DNA of 64,000 nt from positions 3,782,001 through 3,846,000 of the forward strand of contig NZ_NEVS01000004.1 of the NCBI RefSeq assembly GCF_002261215.1. Direction: 5' to 3'. The notes under the pieces are model-generated. The model was not told where the DNA came from. It made no database searches and saw only the letters and a program-made list of their open reading frames with translations. Below are positions 53,258 to 61,990 of this stretch, in pieces; the first letter of the stretch is position 1; each line of letters starts with the position of its first letter. Position numbers and translations under genes: made by a program. This stretch comes from Bordetella genomosp. 11 (GTDB lineage Bacteria; Pseudomonadota; Gammaproteobacteria; Burkholderiales; Burkholderiaceae_B).

Positions 53258-54457
53258 ATGGCCCACGCCGTCAACAGCATGACCGGAGTCCCCTTGAGCA
53301 AACCGTCCTTCGCTGTCGCGCCCGCCCATGCACGGGCGATATGGCTGCGCGCCCAGTGCCTGGACCGGGTGGCGCCCTTCGGCGCCGGCCCGGACGCTAC
53401 CCGCAAGGCGGTCGAGCACCTGGGCTATGTGCAGATCGATACCATCCATGTGATCGAGCGCAGCCATCATCACATCCTCCACACCCGTATACCGGATTAC
53501 GCGCGTGCCGACCTGGAACGGGCGCAGTCCGTCGATAAATCGGTCTTCGAATACTGGACGCATGCGCTGTCGTATGTGCCGACGGCGGACTATCGCTATT
53601 TCATGCCGGCCATGGCGCAGCATCGCGCCGGTCCGCGCACCGCGTTCACGACCGTCGCCGACGCCGACTATGCCGCCCTGCTGAAGCGGATACGCAAGGA
53701 AGGCGCGCTCTCCATCCGCGATATCGATGAAGCGCTCGTCGAAAAGACCCATCCCTGGGACAGCCGCAAGCCGTCCAAGCGGGCCCTGCGCCTGGGCTTT
53801 TTGATCGGCGACCTGGCCATCAGCCGGCGCGCCGGCATGGTCAAGACCTACGAGCTGGCGCCCCGCCATTTCGGCTGGCCTCCGCGCCCCCGGGCGGCCA
53901 CGCAGGCGCAGTTCGCACAGTATCTGCTGGACCGCGCGATCCGCGCGCAGGGCATGGCCAGCCTGGACTCGATCTGCTACGGCAATGCGGCGATGAAGGC
54001 CCCAGTGGCCGAACTGATCGCCGCCCGGATCCGTCGCAAGCAGCTGGTGCCCGTCCATATCGACGGCCATGACGGCCTTCAGCACTGGGCCGAGCCTGCG
54101 GCGCTGGAGACGCCGCCGGCGCGCGAAGGCGCGCCGCTCGTCCACATCCTGTCGCCCTTCGACCCCCTGGTGATCCAACGCAAGCGGCTGCAACACTTCT
54201 TCGGCTACGAGCACCGTTTCGAAGCCTATGTGCCGCCCGCCAGGCGCGTGCTGGGCTATTTCGCGCTGCCCGTGCTCATGGGCGACGAGGTCGTCGCCGC
54301 CATCGACCTGAAGGCGGACCGGCAGGCGGGCAAGCTGATCGTCAAGCAGTGGACCTGGCTGAAGAAACGACGCGCGGGCGACAAGGCGGCGATCGAAGAA
54401 GCCCTGGGCCCTTTCGAGCGTTTCCAATTGGGAGGAAGCCCCGAACCGGACGCTTGA
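53258..54457 (+). CDS. YcaQ/AlkX-type DNA glycosylase (HTH_42 family)
   Basis: 399 residues with the winged-helix repeats of the HTH_42 superfamily. The catalytic Q-x-D motif is Q59-I-D61 in LGYVQIDTIHVIERSHHH. Other family segments: FEYWTHALSYVPTADYRYFM, SILSPFDP-type LVHILSPFDPLVIQRKRL and FFGYEHRFEAYVPPARRVLG. YcaQ removes bulky alkylated bases and unhooks interstrand DNA cross-links. GGGGA lies upstream of the ATG; an internal ATG at 53279 is possible. No partner gene is evident. Confidence 0.9.
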   Translation: MAHAVNSMTGVPLSKPSFAVAPAHARAIWLRAQCLDRVAPFGAGPDATRKAVEHLGYVQIDTIHVIERSHHHILHTRIPDYARADLERAQSVDKSVFEYWTHALSYVPTADYRYFMPAMAQHRAGPRTAFTTVADADYAALLKRIRKEGALSIRDIDEALVEKTHPWDSRKPSKRALRLGFLIGDLAISRRAGMVKTYELAPRHFGWPPRPRAATQAQFAQYLLDRAIRAQGMASLDSICYGNAAMKAPVAELIAARIRRKQLVPVHIDGHDGLQHWAEPAALETPPAREGAPLVHILSPFDPLVIQRKRLQHFFGYEHRFEAYVPPARRVLGYFALPVLMGDEVVAAIDLKADRQAGKLIVKQWTWLKKRRAGDKAAIEEALGPFERFQLGGSPEPDA

Positions 54458-54501
54458 CCGGCCGGGCTATCGCCACGCCAGGGGACTTCGTCAACGATGC
54501 A

Positions 54502-54972
54502 TTACGGCCCGGCCAGGCGGTCGGCGCGCAGCCGGGCCGCGATGAGGCTGTCCAGCGCATTGCCGAACGCGCGCCGGTCGGCCTGGCTGAACGCCGACGG
54601 GCCGCCCGTGTCCACACCGGCGCTGCGCAGTTCCTCCATCATGTCGCGCATCGACAGGCGCTCGCGTATCGTATCCACGCTATAGCGTTCGCCGCGCGGA
54701 TTGAGCACCAGCGCGCCTTTTTCCAGCACTTGCGCCGCCAGGGGGATATCGCCGGTGACGACCAGGTCACCCGCGTTGGCGTGCAGCACGATATAGTCGT
54801 CCGCCACGTCGAAGCCGCGCGGCACCTGGACGGCGTGCAGCCATGGCGACGGCGGCGTGCGCAGCATTTGGTTGGCCACCAGCGTCAGATGCCGCTGCGC
54901 GCGTTGCGCCGCACGGTACAGGATGTCCTTGATGACCGCGGGACAGGCATCGGCATCGACCCAGATATGCAT
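54502..54972 (-). CDS. UPF0178/DUF188 (YaiI/YqxD-like) protein
   Basis: 156 residues: [20 protein letters not shown] start, [20 protein letters not shown], then [20 protein letters not shown] and [10 protein letters not shown], all typical of the YaiI/YqxD family. The fold is related to PIN/NYN nucleases, with conserved acidic residues (VDADAC, TGDIPLA), but activity is not established. The start follows the preceding minus-strand gene by 5 bp, so the two are probably co-transcribed. The frame is open far upstream but without family similarity. Confidence 0.93.
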   Translation of the reverse strand: MHIWVDADACPAVIKDILYRAAQRAQRHLTLVANQMLRTPPSPWLHAVQVPRGFDVADDYIVLHANAGDLVVTGDIPLAAQVLEKGALVLNPRGERYSVDTIRERLSMRDMMEELRSAGVDTGGPSAFSQADRRAFGNALDSLIAARLRADRLAGP

Positions 54973-54977
54973 ACGCG

Positions 54978-55244
54978 TCAGTCTTTCAGCGCTTCGGCCA
55001 GCAGCGCATTGATCAGATCGTTCGTGCTGATTCCTTCCGCCTGCGCCCTGGCGCGCAGGGCGTCGGCCAGCGGCTGCCGCAGCTTGACCGGAAAGGGAAC
55101 CAGGCCCGCCGCCTGGTCCAGCCGCCGCTGTTCGCGGCGGTCCGGCACGGATTCGGTGCCCGCATAGCGGCCCGGCGGGACAGCCGCATTGAGCTTGCCC
55201 ATCAGTTTCAGAGCTTTGTTTTTTTCGAGATCGGTTTTCTTCAT
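54978..55244 (-). CDS. Small conserved protein with a ribbon-helix-helix-like C-terminus
   Basis: 88 residues from the ATG at 55244 ([18 protein letters not shown]). The C-terminal [20 protein letters not shown], followed by [15 protein letters not shown], resembles a ribbon-helix-helix (Arc/MetJ-type) DNA-binding fold: a short strand, helix A, a turn with Ser/Thr, helix B. The N-terminal half is polar and basic. It directly precedes the UPF0178 gene. A regulatory role is possible; a specific family was not recognised. Confidence 0.7.
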   Translation of the reverse strand: MKKTDLEKNKALKLMGKLNAAVPPGRYAGTESVPDRREQRRLDQAAGLVPFPVKLRQPLADALRARAQAEGISTNDLINALLAEALKD

Positions 55245-55463
55245 CGGGGGTCCGGAAATGGCGGCTTGCCGGCGCATGGGCGCCGGCGCCTATGCTTGTA
55301 CCACGTTCGCCGCCGCCTCGGACTTTGCCGGCATTTGGGCGCGGACCGGCCTGGGAAGGCATCGAGGAAGGAATGCACGGCGCCGGACGGCCACGGAGCA
55401 GGCCCGGTGGCCAGCCCTTGCGGCTGGGCACTTTTTTCAGCCCTTGCATCCTATCGAGGCACC

Positions 55464-55733
55464 ATGCCCAACATCACATCTTCGCCCCCGAACTCTCTTC
55501 TTTACACAGACTCCACGTTTGCTTCGGCGCACGTACCGCGGTCGCAGGCCCGGTCATCCGTCCATCGCGACGCCCGCGATACGGGCACGACACCGGCGAA
55601 CAAGAAGGTGCTCGACATGGTGACGCTGCTCGACGCCGCCGCGCGCGAGCCGGAAAAACTGCTGGATAGCGGTCCGACATACTATTCCATCCGGCCGTCC
55701 CGGGAAGAAACCTTCGCGTGGACGCCGGCGTAA
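55464..55733 (+). CDS. Hypothetical small protein
   Basis: 89 residues from an ATG with GAGG upstream. The N-terminus is Ser/Thr-rich and the C-terminal half has one amphipathic helix ([20 protein letters not shown]) and a [12 protein letters not shown] segment. No family was recognised, and there is no signal peptide or membrane span. It lies alone between the small minus-strand gene and the PEBP gene. It could be a spurious frame. Confidence 0.4.
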   Translation: MPNITSSPPNSLLYTDSTFASAHVPRSQARSSVHRDARDTGTTPANKKVLDMVTLLDAAAREPEKLLDSGPTYYSIRPSREETFAWTPA

Positions 55734-55953
55734 CGGCTGTTCCTGTCGCCGCGAAGCCGCGCCAGACCAGGGGCAGTGGCGGCGCATAGGCCGGTTACTT
55801 CGGCGCGCTTGGCGCGATTGGCCTCCTGTTGAAGGCATACCGCGCCAACCGCGCTAGGAACGGGGCTTGCACGCGACGCCCCGACGTGGCGCGCGATCGC
55901 GCGTCGCGCAACCGGGTGGACATCCGTCCACGGTATGACAAGGCGGCGCGATA

Positions 55954-56598
55954 GTGAAACTCAACAGTCTTTCGTTCCTCGATGGCGAGGCCATTCCGGA
56001 CCGGTATGCCCTGTCCCGCAACACCAGCCCTACCACGCTGGAACCTTCGGAGAACCTGAATCCGCATCTGGCCTGGGACGACGTGCCGGCCGGCACGGCC
56101 TCGTTCGCCTTGCTGTGCGCCGACCTCGACGCGCCCGTCGATCGCTCGCGGCTGAACGACGCAGGCGCGACGCTGGACGCCGACGCGCCCCGCCGCGCCT
56201 TTTACCATTGGGTCGTCGTGGATCTTCCCGCGTCCCTGCGTGAAATCGACGAGGGGGCATTTGTCCCGATCCGGGAACATGGCGCGGCGGCCGTCCGCGC
56301 CACGCCGCCCTGCCGCCAGGGCCTGAACGACTATGCCGATATGCCTGGGCTGGGCCGCGCGGCTGGCCAGGGTTATGGCGGGCCCGCGCCCCCATGGAAC
56401 GACGCCCGGCCGCATCGCTACCGCTTTACGGTGTATGCGCTGGCCGTCCCGACGCTCGCGCTGCCGCCGGTATTCCGGGCCGGCGACGTACTGGACGCGA
56501 TACGGGGGCAGGTGCTGCAAGAAGCATCCCTGACCGCGATCTACACGCTGAACGCCTCGCTGGCGGCCACGCAGGTCGGCTCGCCTTCCGTGACCTGA
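55954..56598 (+). CDS. YbhB/YbcL-type PEBP (phosphatidylethanolamine-binding-like) protein
   Basis: 214 residues from a GTG start. PEBP features: RNTSPTTLEPSENLNPHLAW, SFALLCADLDAPV (binding-pocket DxDAP), FYHWVVVDLP and PHRYRFTVYALAVPTLAL. Bacterial members are related to Raf-kinase-inhibitor-like proteins; their role is unclear, with lipid or phosphate-ligand binding assumed. It has no signal peptide and is likely cytoplasmic. It is convergent with the PAS-LuxR regulator. Confidence 0.9.
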   Translation: MKLNSLSFLDGEAIPDRYALSRNTSPTTLEPSENLNPHLAWDDVPAGTASFALLCADLDAPVDRSRLNDAGATLDADAPRRAFYHWVVVDLPASLREIDEGAFVPIREHGAAAVRATPPCRQGLNDYADMPGLGRAAGQGYGGPAPPWNDARPHRYRFTVYALAVPTLALPPVFRAGDVLDAIRGQVLQEASLTAIYTLNASLAATQVGSPSVT

Positions 56599-56635
56599 TG
56601 CCGGACACCCGCGCGCGCGGTTTCGGGGCCGGCGC

Positions 56636-57196
56636 CTATGCCGCGGAAAAACTCATCAGCTTGTGGATCAGGCCGGCCGAGGTCTTGGCCGCGAATTTCG
56701 TCATGAGCCTGGCACGGTACATTTCGACGGTACGCGGACTCAGGTCCAGCTGCCGCGCGATGACCTTGCTGGTCTTGCCTTCGGCGATCAGGGCCGCGAT
56801 TTCGCGCTCGCGCGCGGTCAGCCCCGACGCCACCGGCCGCTTGGCGCTCAGGTCTTCGAATACCCAGATGACGGACGCGTGCGGGTTGCGCGACACCAGC
56901 GAGCGCCCGTTCGTATGGCACCAGAAAAGCTCGCCTCCCAGGCGCTTCATGATGCGTTCATCGGAGTAGGCATCCGACTGGCCCAGCAGGCGCAGCAGGC
57001 GCCGGCCCGTGCGCGTGAATTCCGCGACGCTGGGGTACAGGAACTCGAAGGAAATGCCGTTCAATGCGCCCTCGCCATAACCGAACATTTTTTCGAGCGC
57101 CGGATTGGCGAACTGAATGACACGGTTGCGGGACACGCACATCCCCACCGGCGCGCGCATCAGGACTTCCTTGTAGTCTATGTCGGGCGGGCTCAT
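56636..57196 (-). CDS. PAS-domain LuxR-type transcriptional regulator
   Basis: 186 residues. A PAS sensor domain (APVGMCVSRNRVIQFANPAL, MFGYGEGALNGISFEFLYPS, GELFWCHTNGRSL) is followed by a GerE/LuxR helix-turn-helix (LTAREREIAALIAEGKTSKV, IARQLDLSPRTVEMYRARLM). The ATG at 57196 follows GGAG. PAS-LuxR regulators of this single-protein type bind a small ligand in the PAS pocket. It is divergent from the cupin gene across 134 bp and is its likely regulator. Confidence 0.9.
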   Translation of the reverse strand: MSPPDIDYKEVLMRAPVGMCVSRNRVIQFANPALEKMFGYGEGALNGISFEFLYPSVAEFTRTGRRLLRLLGQSDAYSDERIMKRLGGELFWCHTNGRSLVSRNPHASVIWVFEDLSAKRPVASGLTAREREIAALIAEGKTSKVIARQLDLSPRTVEMYRARLMTKFAAKTSAGLIHKLMSFSAA

Positions 57197-57330
57197 CGTT
57201 CGATCTCCGGACCGGGAAGGGACATCATCCGCGCCCGCCAAAGTAGTTTTACGGTATTGCCGCTGGCCTGGCGGACTCCTACAGTCGATTCGAGCTTGAC
57301 GCTCGCATCTTTCTTCTTGGAGACAGGGCC

Positions 57331-57768
57331 ATGGACAACGACAAAGCGGACGCGGATTCGGAAACTTTATTCTCACATGTCCGTCCGGGCGATACGGAAT
57401 TCCGGTCCGGAGGCTTGCGGGATTTCTTCGTATACCGGGACCTGGGCATCGCCAAGGCCACGCGTGGCAAGGTGATCGCCCAGCTCGTCAGGGCCAACGA
57501 GGCGCCGGAAGCCGGGACCGGCTGGCATATCCACGAGGCGCAGTTCCACATCGTCTATATGCTAAAGGGCTGGGCGCGCTTCATGTACGAAGAGCGCGAA
57601 ACGCTGGTCAGCGCAGGCGATTGCGTGCACCAGCGCCCCGGAATCCGCCACTATCTGTTCGACTATTCCAGGGACATGGAATACCTGGAGATCGTGGGCC
57701 CGGCGGACTTCACCAGCATCCCGGTCAGCGGGCCCTGTGCTGTCCCGGCGCCGAAAGCCTGGAGCTAG
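57331..57768 (+). CDS. Cupin-domain protein
   Basis: 145 residues, one small beta-barrel cupin. The metal-binding motif is GTGWHIHEAQFHIVYMLKG (H-x-H, then E/H), and the second motif is GDCVHQRPGIRHYLFDYSRD. Such proteins are often small dioxygenases, isomerases or sensors. GGAGA precedes the ATG. It is divergent from the PAS-LuxR gene and upstream of the acyl-CoA operon, but separated from it by a new promoter. The substrate is unknown. Confidence 0.88.
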   Translation: MDNDKADADSETLFSHVRPGDTEFRSGGLRDFFVYRDLGIAKATRGKVIAQLVRANEAPEAGTGWHIHEAQFHIVYMLKGWARFMYEERETLVSAGDCVHQRPGIRHYLFDYSRDMEYLEIVGPADFTSIPVSGPCAVPAPKAWS

Positions 57769-57845
57769 ACGGGTCGACGCCCGATAAGGCATACATCGGC
57801 CACGCACCGGCCGCCCCTCCGCCCCGCGCGGGGGGCACCCGCCAG

Positions 57846-57891
57846 TTGACAGGGAATATGTACTGTACTTAATATTATGTACATACATATT
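57846..57891 (+). promoter_or_regulatory. Promoter with overlapping AT-rich operator for the acyl-CoA operon
   Basis: TTGACA (57846-57851), 18 bp, TAATAT (57870-57875) is a near-consensus sigma-70 promoter. It is overlaid by inverted repeats: AATATGTA (57855-57862) with TACATATT (57884-57891), GTAC-T-GTAC (57860-57868) and ATGTACAT (57877-57884). The GTAC-rich pattern suggests binding by a dimeric repressor of TetR or FadR type encoded elsewhere. It is a striking AT-rich island in GC-rich sequence. Confidence 0.78.
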
Positions 57892-57955
57892 AGAGATGAG
57901 CGGCCCGGACACAATCCCGACGCGCCGCGCATCCCCTGAGCGGTGGACGGGCGAC

Positions 57956-58858
57956 ATGGAAGACAAGGTAGTCATACTCACCGGTGCCGGCGGCGGCATC
58001 GGACGCGGCATCGCGCACGCATTGGCCCGGGCCGGTGCGCGCGTTGTGGTCAACGACGTCGGCGTATCGCTGTCCGGCCAGGGCGGCGATAGCGGCGTGG
58101 CGCAGTCGCTGGCCGAGGAACTGCGGGCCGGCGGCGGCACCGCGGTCGCCTGCGCCGAAAGCGTCGCGGATTGGGACAGCGCCCAGCGCATCGTCGCCTG
58201 CGCGCTCGATACCTATGGCCGCGTCGACGCGGTCATCAACAACGCCGGCAATCTGCGCGACCGCTTTTTCCACAACATGGACGAAGACGAGTGGCGCTCG
58301 GTCATCGACGTGCACCTGCATGGCACCTTCTTCGTCAGCCGCGCGGCCGCGCCGCACTTCCGCGCCCAGCGCGGCGGTGCCTACGTGCACATGACCTCCA
58401 CATCGGGGCTGATAGGGAACTTCGGCCAGGCGAATTATTCCGCGGCCAAACTGGGGATCGTCGCGCTATCGAAATCCATCGCGCTGGACATGCAAAAGTA
58501 CGGCGTCCGCTCCAACTGCATCGCACCCTTCGCCTGGAGCCGCATGACGGACTCGATTCCGGCCGACACGCCGGAAGAAGCGGCGCGCGTCGAAAAACTC
58601 AAGAAGATGGAAGCCGGCAAGATCGCGCCCATGGCGGTGTTCCTGGCCAGCGACGCCGCCGGCGACGTCACCGGCCAGATATTCGGCGTGCGCGCCAATG
58701 AAATCCTGCTGTTCAGCCAGCCGCGTCCGGTGCGTTCCGTCCATATGAGCGAAGGCTGGACGCCGCAGGCCATCGCGCGGATCGCCATACCGGCGATGCG
58801 TTCCAGCTTCCATGCGCTGGAACGGTCGCCCGACGTGGTGAGCTGGGATCCCATCTGA
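57956..58858 (+). CDS. SDR-family 3-hydroxyacyl-CoA dehydrogenase-like protein
   Basis: 300 residues. The NAD-binding motif TGAGGGIGRG is at residues 9-18, NNAG follows in VDAVINNAGNLRD, and the catalytic Y-x3-K is in QANYSAAKLGIV. ARVVVNDVGVSLSGQGGD is characteristic of the MFE-2-type dehydrogenase branch, which oxidises 3-hydroxyacyl-CoA in beta-oxidation. An ATG at 57896 directly after the operator would add 20 non-conserved residues. It is the first gene of the operon with the DUF35 and thiolase-like genes. Confidence 0.88.
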   Translation: MEDKVVILTGAGGGIGRGIAHALARAGARVVVNDVGVSLSGQGGDSGVAQSLAEELRAGGGTAVACAESVADWDSAQRIVACALDTYGRVDAVINNAGNLRDRFFHNMDEDEWRSVIDVHLHGTFFVSRAAAPHFRAQRGGAYVHMTSTSGLIGNFGQANYSAAKLGIVALSKSIALDMQKYGVRSNCIAPFAWSRMTDSIPADTPEEAARVEKLKKMEAGKIAPMAVFLASDAAGDVTGQIFGVRANEILLFSQPRPVRSVHMSEGWTPQAIARIAIPAMRSSFHALERSPDVVSWDPI

Positions 58859-58877
58859 CTTTCGCGAGGTACCCCGT

Positions 58878-59294
58878 ATGTCGAATGCATCCAGCGGACG
58901 CGGCGACGCGTCCCCGGGCCCGCTCGGCCCCGAACAGACCTATTTCCGCTATCTGGGCGATGGCGACTGGCGTATCCCGCACTGCCGGGGCTGCGGCAAG
59001 GCCGTGTTCTACCCTCGCGTCGCCTGCCCGGCCTGCGACGGACAGGAATTCGACTGGCGCCCGCCCTCGGGCCTGGGCACGGTGTACTCCACCACGGTCA
59101 TGCGCCGCCCGCCGCAGGCCGGCGGCGACCGCAACCTGTGCCTGGTCGATCTCGACGAGGGCGTGCGCATGATGAGCCGCGTCGAGGACGTCGACCCGTC
59201 GGTCCCGCGCATCGGCGACAGGGTGCGCGCGCAGGTGCGCCGCGAGGGCGAACAGAACCTGGTGGTCTTCACGCTGACGGAGCAGGCACGATGA
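58878..59294 (+). CDS. Zn-ribbon OB-fold protein (DUF35, ChsH2/Ltp-partner type)
   Basis: 138 residues. A rubredoxin-like zinc ribbon with C-x2-C pairs (HCRGCGKAVFYPRVACPACD) precedes an OB-fold (GLGTVYSTTVMRRPPQAGGD). DUF35 proteins bind acyl-CoA and form complexes with thiolase-like partners, such as ChsH2 with Ltp2 in steroid side-chain aldol cleavage. Its stop overlaps the start of the thiolase-like gene (ATGA), strong support for a two-protein complex. Confidence 0.92.
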   Translation: MSNASSGRGDASPGPLGPEQTYFRYLGDGDWRIPHCRGCGKAVFYPRVACPACDGQEFDWRPPSGLGTVYSTTVMRRPPQAGGDRNLCLVDLDEGVRMMSRVEDVDPSVPRIGDRVRAQVRREGEQNLVVFTLTEQAR

Positions 59295-60460
59295 ACGCGA
59301 ACGCATTGCGCGGCGCCGCCGCGGTGGTGGGCGTGGGACAGGCGGGCATGGGTTCCGCCGCCGGCTATACCGAAATGGAAATCCTGGCGCAGGCCGCCGC
59401 CCGCGCCGTCGCGGATGCCGGATTGCGGATGTCCGATATCGACGGGCTTTGCACCTGCAGCGCCTCCGCGACGATGTGGGCCATGCCGGTCGCCGAATAC
59501 CTGGGCATACGCCCGGCCTTCATCGACAGCACCATGCTGGGCGGATCCAGCTTCGTCGCGCATCTGCTCCCCGCCATTCAGGCGCTGGCGGCCGGCGTAT
59601 GCAACGCCGTGCTGGTCTGCTATGGCAGCACGCAGCGCACGGGAACGGTCAACCGCGCCGCCGTCGGCAAGATGCGCCAGGTCCTGGACCCCCAACCCTA
59701 CGAGACGCCCTACGAACCGATGCAGCCGATCAGTGCCTACGCACTGGCCGCGGCTCGCCACATGGCGCAATACGGCACCACGCGCGAACAACTCGCCGAA
59801 GTCGCGGTGGCGGCGCGGGCCTGGGCGCGGCTCAATCCCGAAGCCTACTCGCGCGATCCGCTTTCGGTACGCGACGTACTAGATGCCCGCATGGTGTGCG
59901 ACCCGTTGACCGTGCGCGATTGCTGTCTGCTTACCGACGGCGCCGGCGCCTTCGTGCTGGTACGCGCAGAACGCGCCCGCGATCTGCCGCATCCGCCGGC
60001 CTACGTCCTGGGCAACGCCACCGCCGTCTGGCACCGGCAGATCTCCAGCATGGAAGACCTGACGGTGACCGCCGCCGCGGAATCCGGGCCGCGCGCCTTG
60101 CGCATGGCCGGCCTGTCCACCGCCGATGTGGACCTGCTGTGCCTGTACGACGCCTTCACCATCAACACCATTCTCTTCCTGGAGGACCTGGGGTTTTGCC
60201 CCAAGGGCGAAGGCGGACGCTTCGTCGCCGACGGCGCCATCGCGCCCGGCGGCAGGCTGCCGGTCAACACCAACGGCGGCGGCCTGTCGTTCGGCCATCC
60301 GGGCATGTACGGCGTGTTCCTGGTGATCGAGGCTGTGCGGCAGCTGCGGGGTCAAGCCGGCGAGCGGCAACAGCGCTGCGATGTAGCCCTGGTCCACGGC
60401 AACGGCGCGACGCTGTCGAGCCAGTCCACGGCCATCCTCGGCAGCGCCGCGGCATTGTGA
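59291..60460 (+). CDS. Thiolase-fold protein lacking the nucleophilic cysteine (lipid-transfer/aldolase type)
   Basis: 389 residues with thiolase fold: AAAVVGVGQAGMGSAAGYTE at the start, MLGGSSFVAHLLPAIQALAA where thiolases have the active CxSG, and NTNGGGLSFGHPGMYGVFLV (HPG motif) near the C-terminus. The loading cysteine is replaced by the GGSS stretch, so classical thiolysis is unlikely. Thiolase-like proteins of this kind with a DUF35 partner include the Ltp2 retro-aldolase. Its start overlaps the DUF35 gene. The substrate is an unknown acyl-CoA. Confidence 0.88.
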   Translation: MNANALRGAAAVVGVGQAGMGSAAGYTEMEILAQAAARAVADAGLRMSDIDGLCTCSASATMWAMPVAEYLGIRPAFIDSTMLGGSSFVAHLLPAIQALAAGVCNAVLVCYGSTQRTGTVNRAAVGKMRQVLDPQPYETPYEPMQPISAYALAAARHMAQYGTTREQLAEVAVAARAWARLNPEAYSRDPLSVRDVLDARMVCDPLTVRDCCLLTDGAGAFVLVRAERARDLPHPPAYVLGNATAVWHRQISSMEDLTVTAAAESGPRALRMAGLSTADVDLLCLYDAFTINTILFLEDLGFCPKGEGGRFVADGAIAPGGRLPVNTNGGGLSFGHPGMYGVFLVIEAVRQLRGQAGERQQRCDVALVHGNGATLSSQSTAILGSAAAL

Positions 60461-60556
60461 AGACGGGTTGCCGGCGCCTGTGGCGCATGGACCGTGGCGC
60501 GCGGCCACGCGGACAAACGGCACCCCGGCGCGTGTTTCATTTCTGTGAGGGAACCC

Positions 60557-61225
60557 ATGATTAACAAAATATCCCCCAGCCTGCGCGACGCGGTCTCCTG
60601 CATCGGCGACGGGGCATCGGTCATGGTGACCGGCTTCGGCGACTCCGGCCTGCCGCGCGAGCTGCTGCACGCGTTGATCGATCACGGCGCCACCGACCTG
60701 ACCATCATCAGCAACAACGCCGGCACCGGAAGCACCGGACTGGCGGCGCTGCTGGCCGCTGGACGCGTGCGCAAGATGATCTGCACATACCCGAAATCGT
60801 CCGGCGCGGATGTGTTCGCGGCGCTGTACCGGGAAAAGAAGATCGAGCTCGAGCTCGTCCCGCAGGGCACGCTGCTGGAGCGCATGCGCGCCGCCGGCGC
60901 CGGGCTGGGCCCCTTCTACACGCCGACCGGCTACGGCACGCCCATCGCCGAGGGCAAGCCGCAGTGCGTCTACCAGGGCAAGGGCTACGTGCTGGAAGAA
61001 CCGCTGCCCGCGGACTTCGCCCTGGTCAAGGCCTACCAGGCCGACCGCTGGGGCAACCTGACCTACCGGCTTGCCGGTCGCGGCTTCGGGCCGGTGATGT
61101 GCATGGCGGCCGGTACGGCGATCGTGCAGGTCGACGACATCCTGCCCCTGGGGCTGATCCATCCCGAAACCATCGTCACGCCCGGCATCTTCGTCGGACG
61201 CGTCGTGCGCAAGGACAGCAAATGA
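60557..61225 (+). CDS. 3-oxoacid CoA-transferase, subunit A
   Basis: 222 residues of class I CoA-transferase alpha subunit: ASVMVTGFGDSGLPRELLHA, DLTIISNNAGTGSTGLAALL, ELVPQGTLLERMRAAGAGLG and FYTPTGYGTPIAEGK. The ATG at 60557 follows GAGGG. The stop overlaps the next ATG (ATGA), coupling the two subunits. Together they transfer CoA from succinyl-CoA or acetyl-CoA to a 3-oxoacid or other acid, in line with a catabolic acyl-CoA operon. Confidence 0.93.
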   Translation: MINKISPSLRDAVSCIGDGASVMVTGFGDSGLPRELLHALIDHGATDLTIISNNAGTGSTGLAALLAAGRVRKMICTYPKSSGADVFAALYREKKIELELVPQGTLLERMRAAGAGLGPFYTPTGYGTPIAEGKPQCVYQGKGYVLEEPLPADFALVKAYQADRWGNLTYRLAGRGFGPVMCMAAGTAIVQVDDILPLGLIHPETIVTPGIFVGRVVRKDSK

Positions 61226-61893
61226 TGAACACCCTGAAAAAGCTCAGCCGCGACCGCGTTGCGCAGCAAGTGGCCGCGGAGATCCCCGCCGGCAGCTACG
61301 TCAACATCGGGTTGGGCATGCCCACGCTGGTCGCGAAGTACCTGGACCCCGCCAAGGAAATCATCCTGCACAGCGAGAACGGCATCCTCGGTATCGAAGA
61401 CGTCACGCCCGGCGACCCGGGAGACGAAGACCTGATCAATGCCAGCAAGGCGCGGCTGCAACTGATCGCCGGCGCATCGATCTGCGACCAATCGCTGTCC
61501 TTCGCCATGATGCGCGGCGGCCATCTGGACGCCACCATCCTGGGCGCGTTCCAGGTTTCCTGCGACGGCGACATCGCCAGCTGGGCGACCGACGATACCG
61601 ATGCCGTACCCGGCATCGGCGGCGCCATGGATCTGGTCGCGGGCGCCCGCAAAGTCATCGTCGTCATGGAACACACCACGCGCGATGGCCGCCCCAAGCT
61701 TTTGCGCACCTGCACTTTCCCGCTGACCGGCAAGGGCGTCGTCGACGTCGTCTATACCGACATGGCCGTGATCGACGTCGATCCGGCGCGCGGATTCGTC
61801 GTGCGCGCCATGGCCGAAGGCCTGACGCGCGCGGCGCTGGAAGCGGCGACCGATGCGCCGCTGGACTATGCCGAAGACCTGGTTTTCCTTTAA
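61222..61893 (+). CDS. 3-oxoacid CoA-transferase, subunit B
   Basis: 223-residue beta subunit. The catalytic glutamate is E52 in LHSENGILGIED (SENG motif). GSYVNIGLGMPTLVAKYL at the start and MDLVAGARKVIVVMEHTTRD in the middle are standard. It is coupled to subunit A by a four-base overlap. Substrate range cannot be read from the sequence; the neighbouring acyl-CoA genes suggest a 3-oxoacyl or related substrate. Confidence 0.94.
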   Translation: MMNTLKKLSRDRVAQQVAAEIPAGSYVNIGLGMPTLVAKYLDPAKEIILHSENGILGIEDVTPGDPGDEDLINASKARLQLIAGASICDQSLSFAMMRGGHLDATILGAFQVSCDGDIASWATDDTDAVPGIGGAMDLVAGARKVIVVMEHTTRDGRPKLLRTCTFPLTGKGVVDVVYTDMAVIDVDPARGFVVRAMAEGLTRAALEAATDAPLDYAEDLVFL

Positions 61894-61990
61894 CGACACC
61901 ACAACCTACCGCAGCACCACCGCCACGACGAACGCACACGACAGCAACAAGGCGACGGCGCGGCCAGGACACGACAACCGGAGACAAGCA

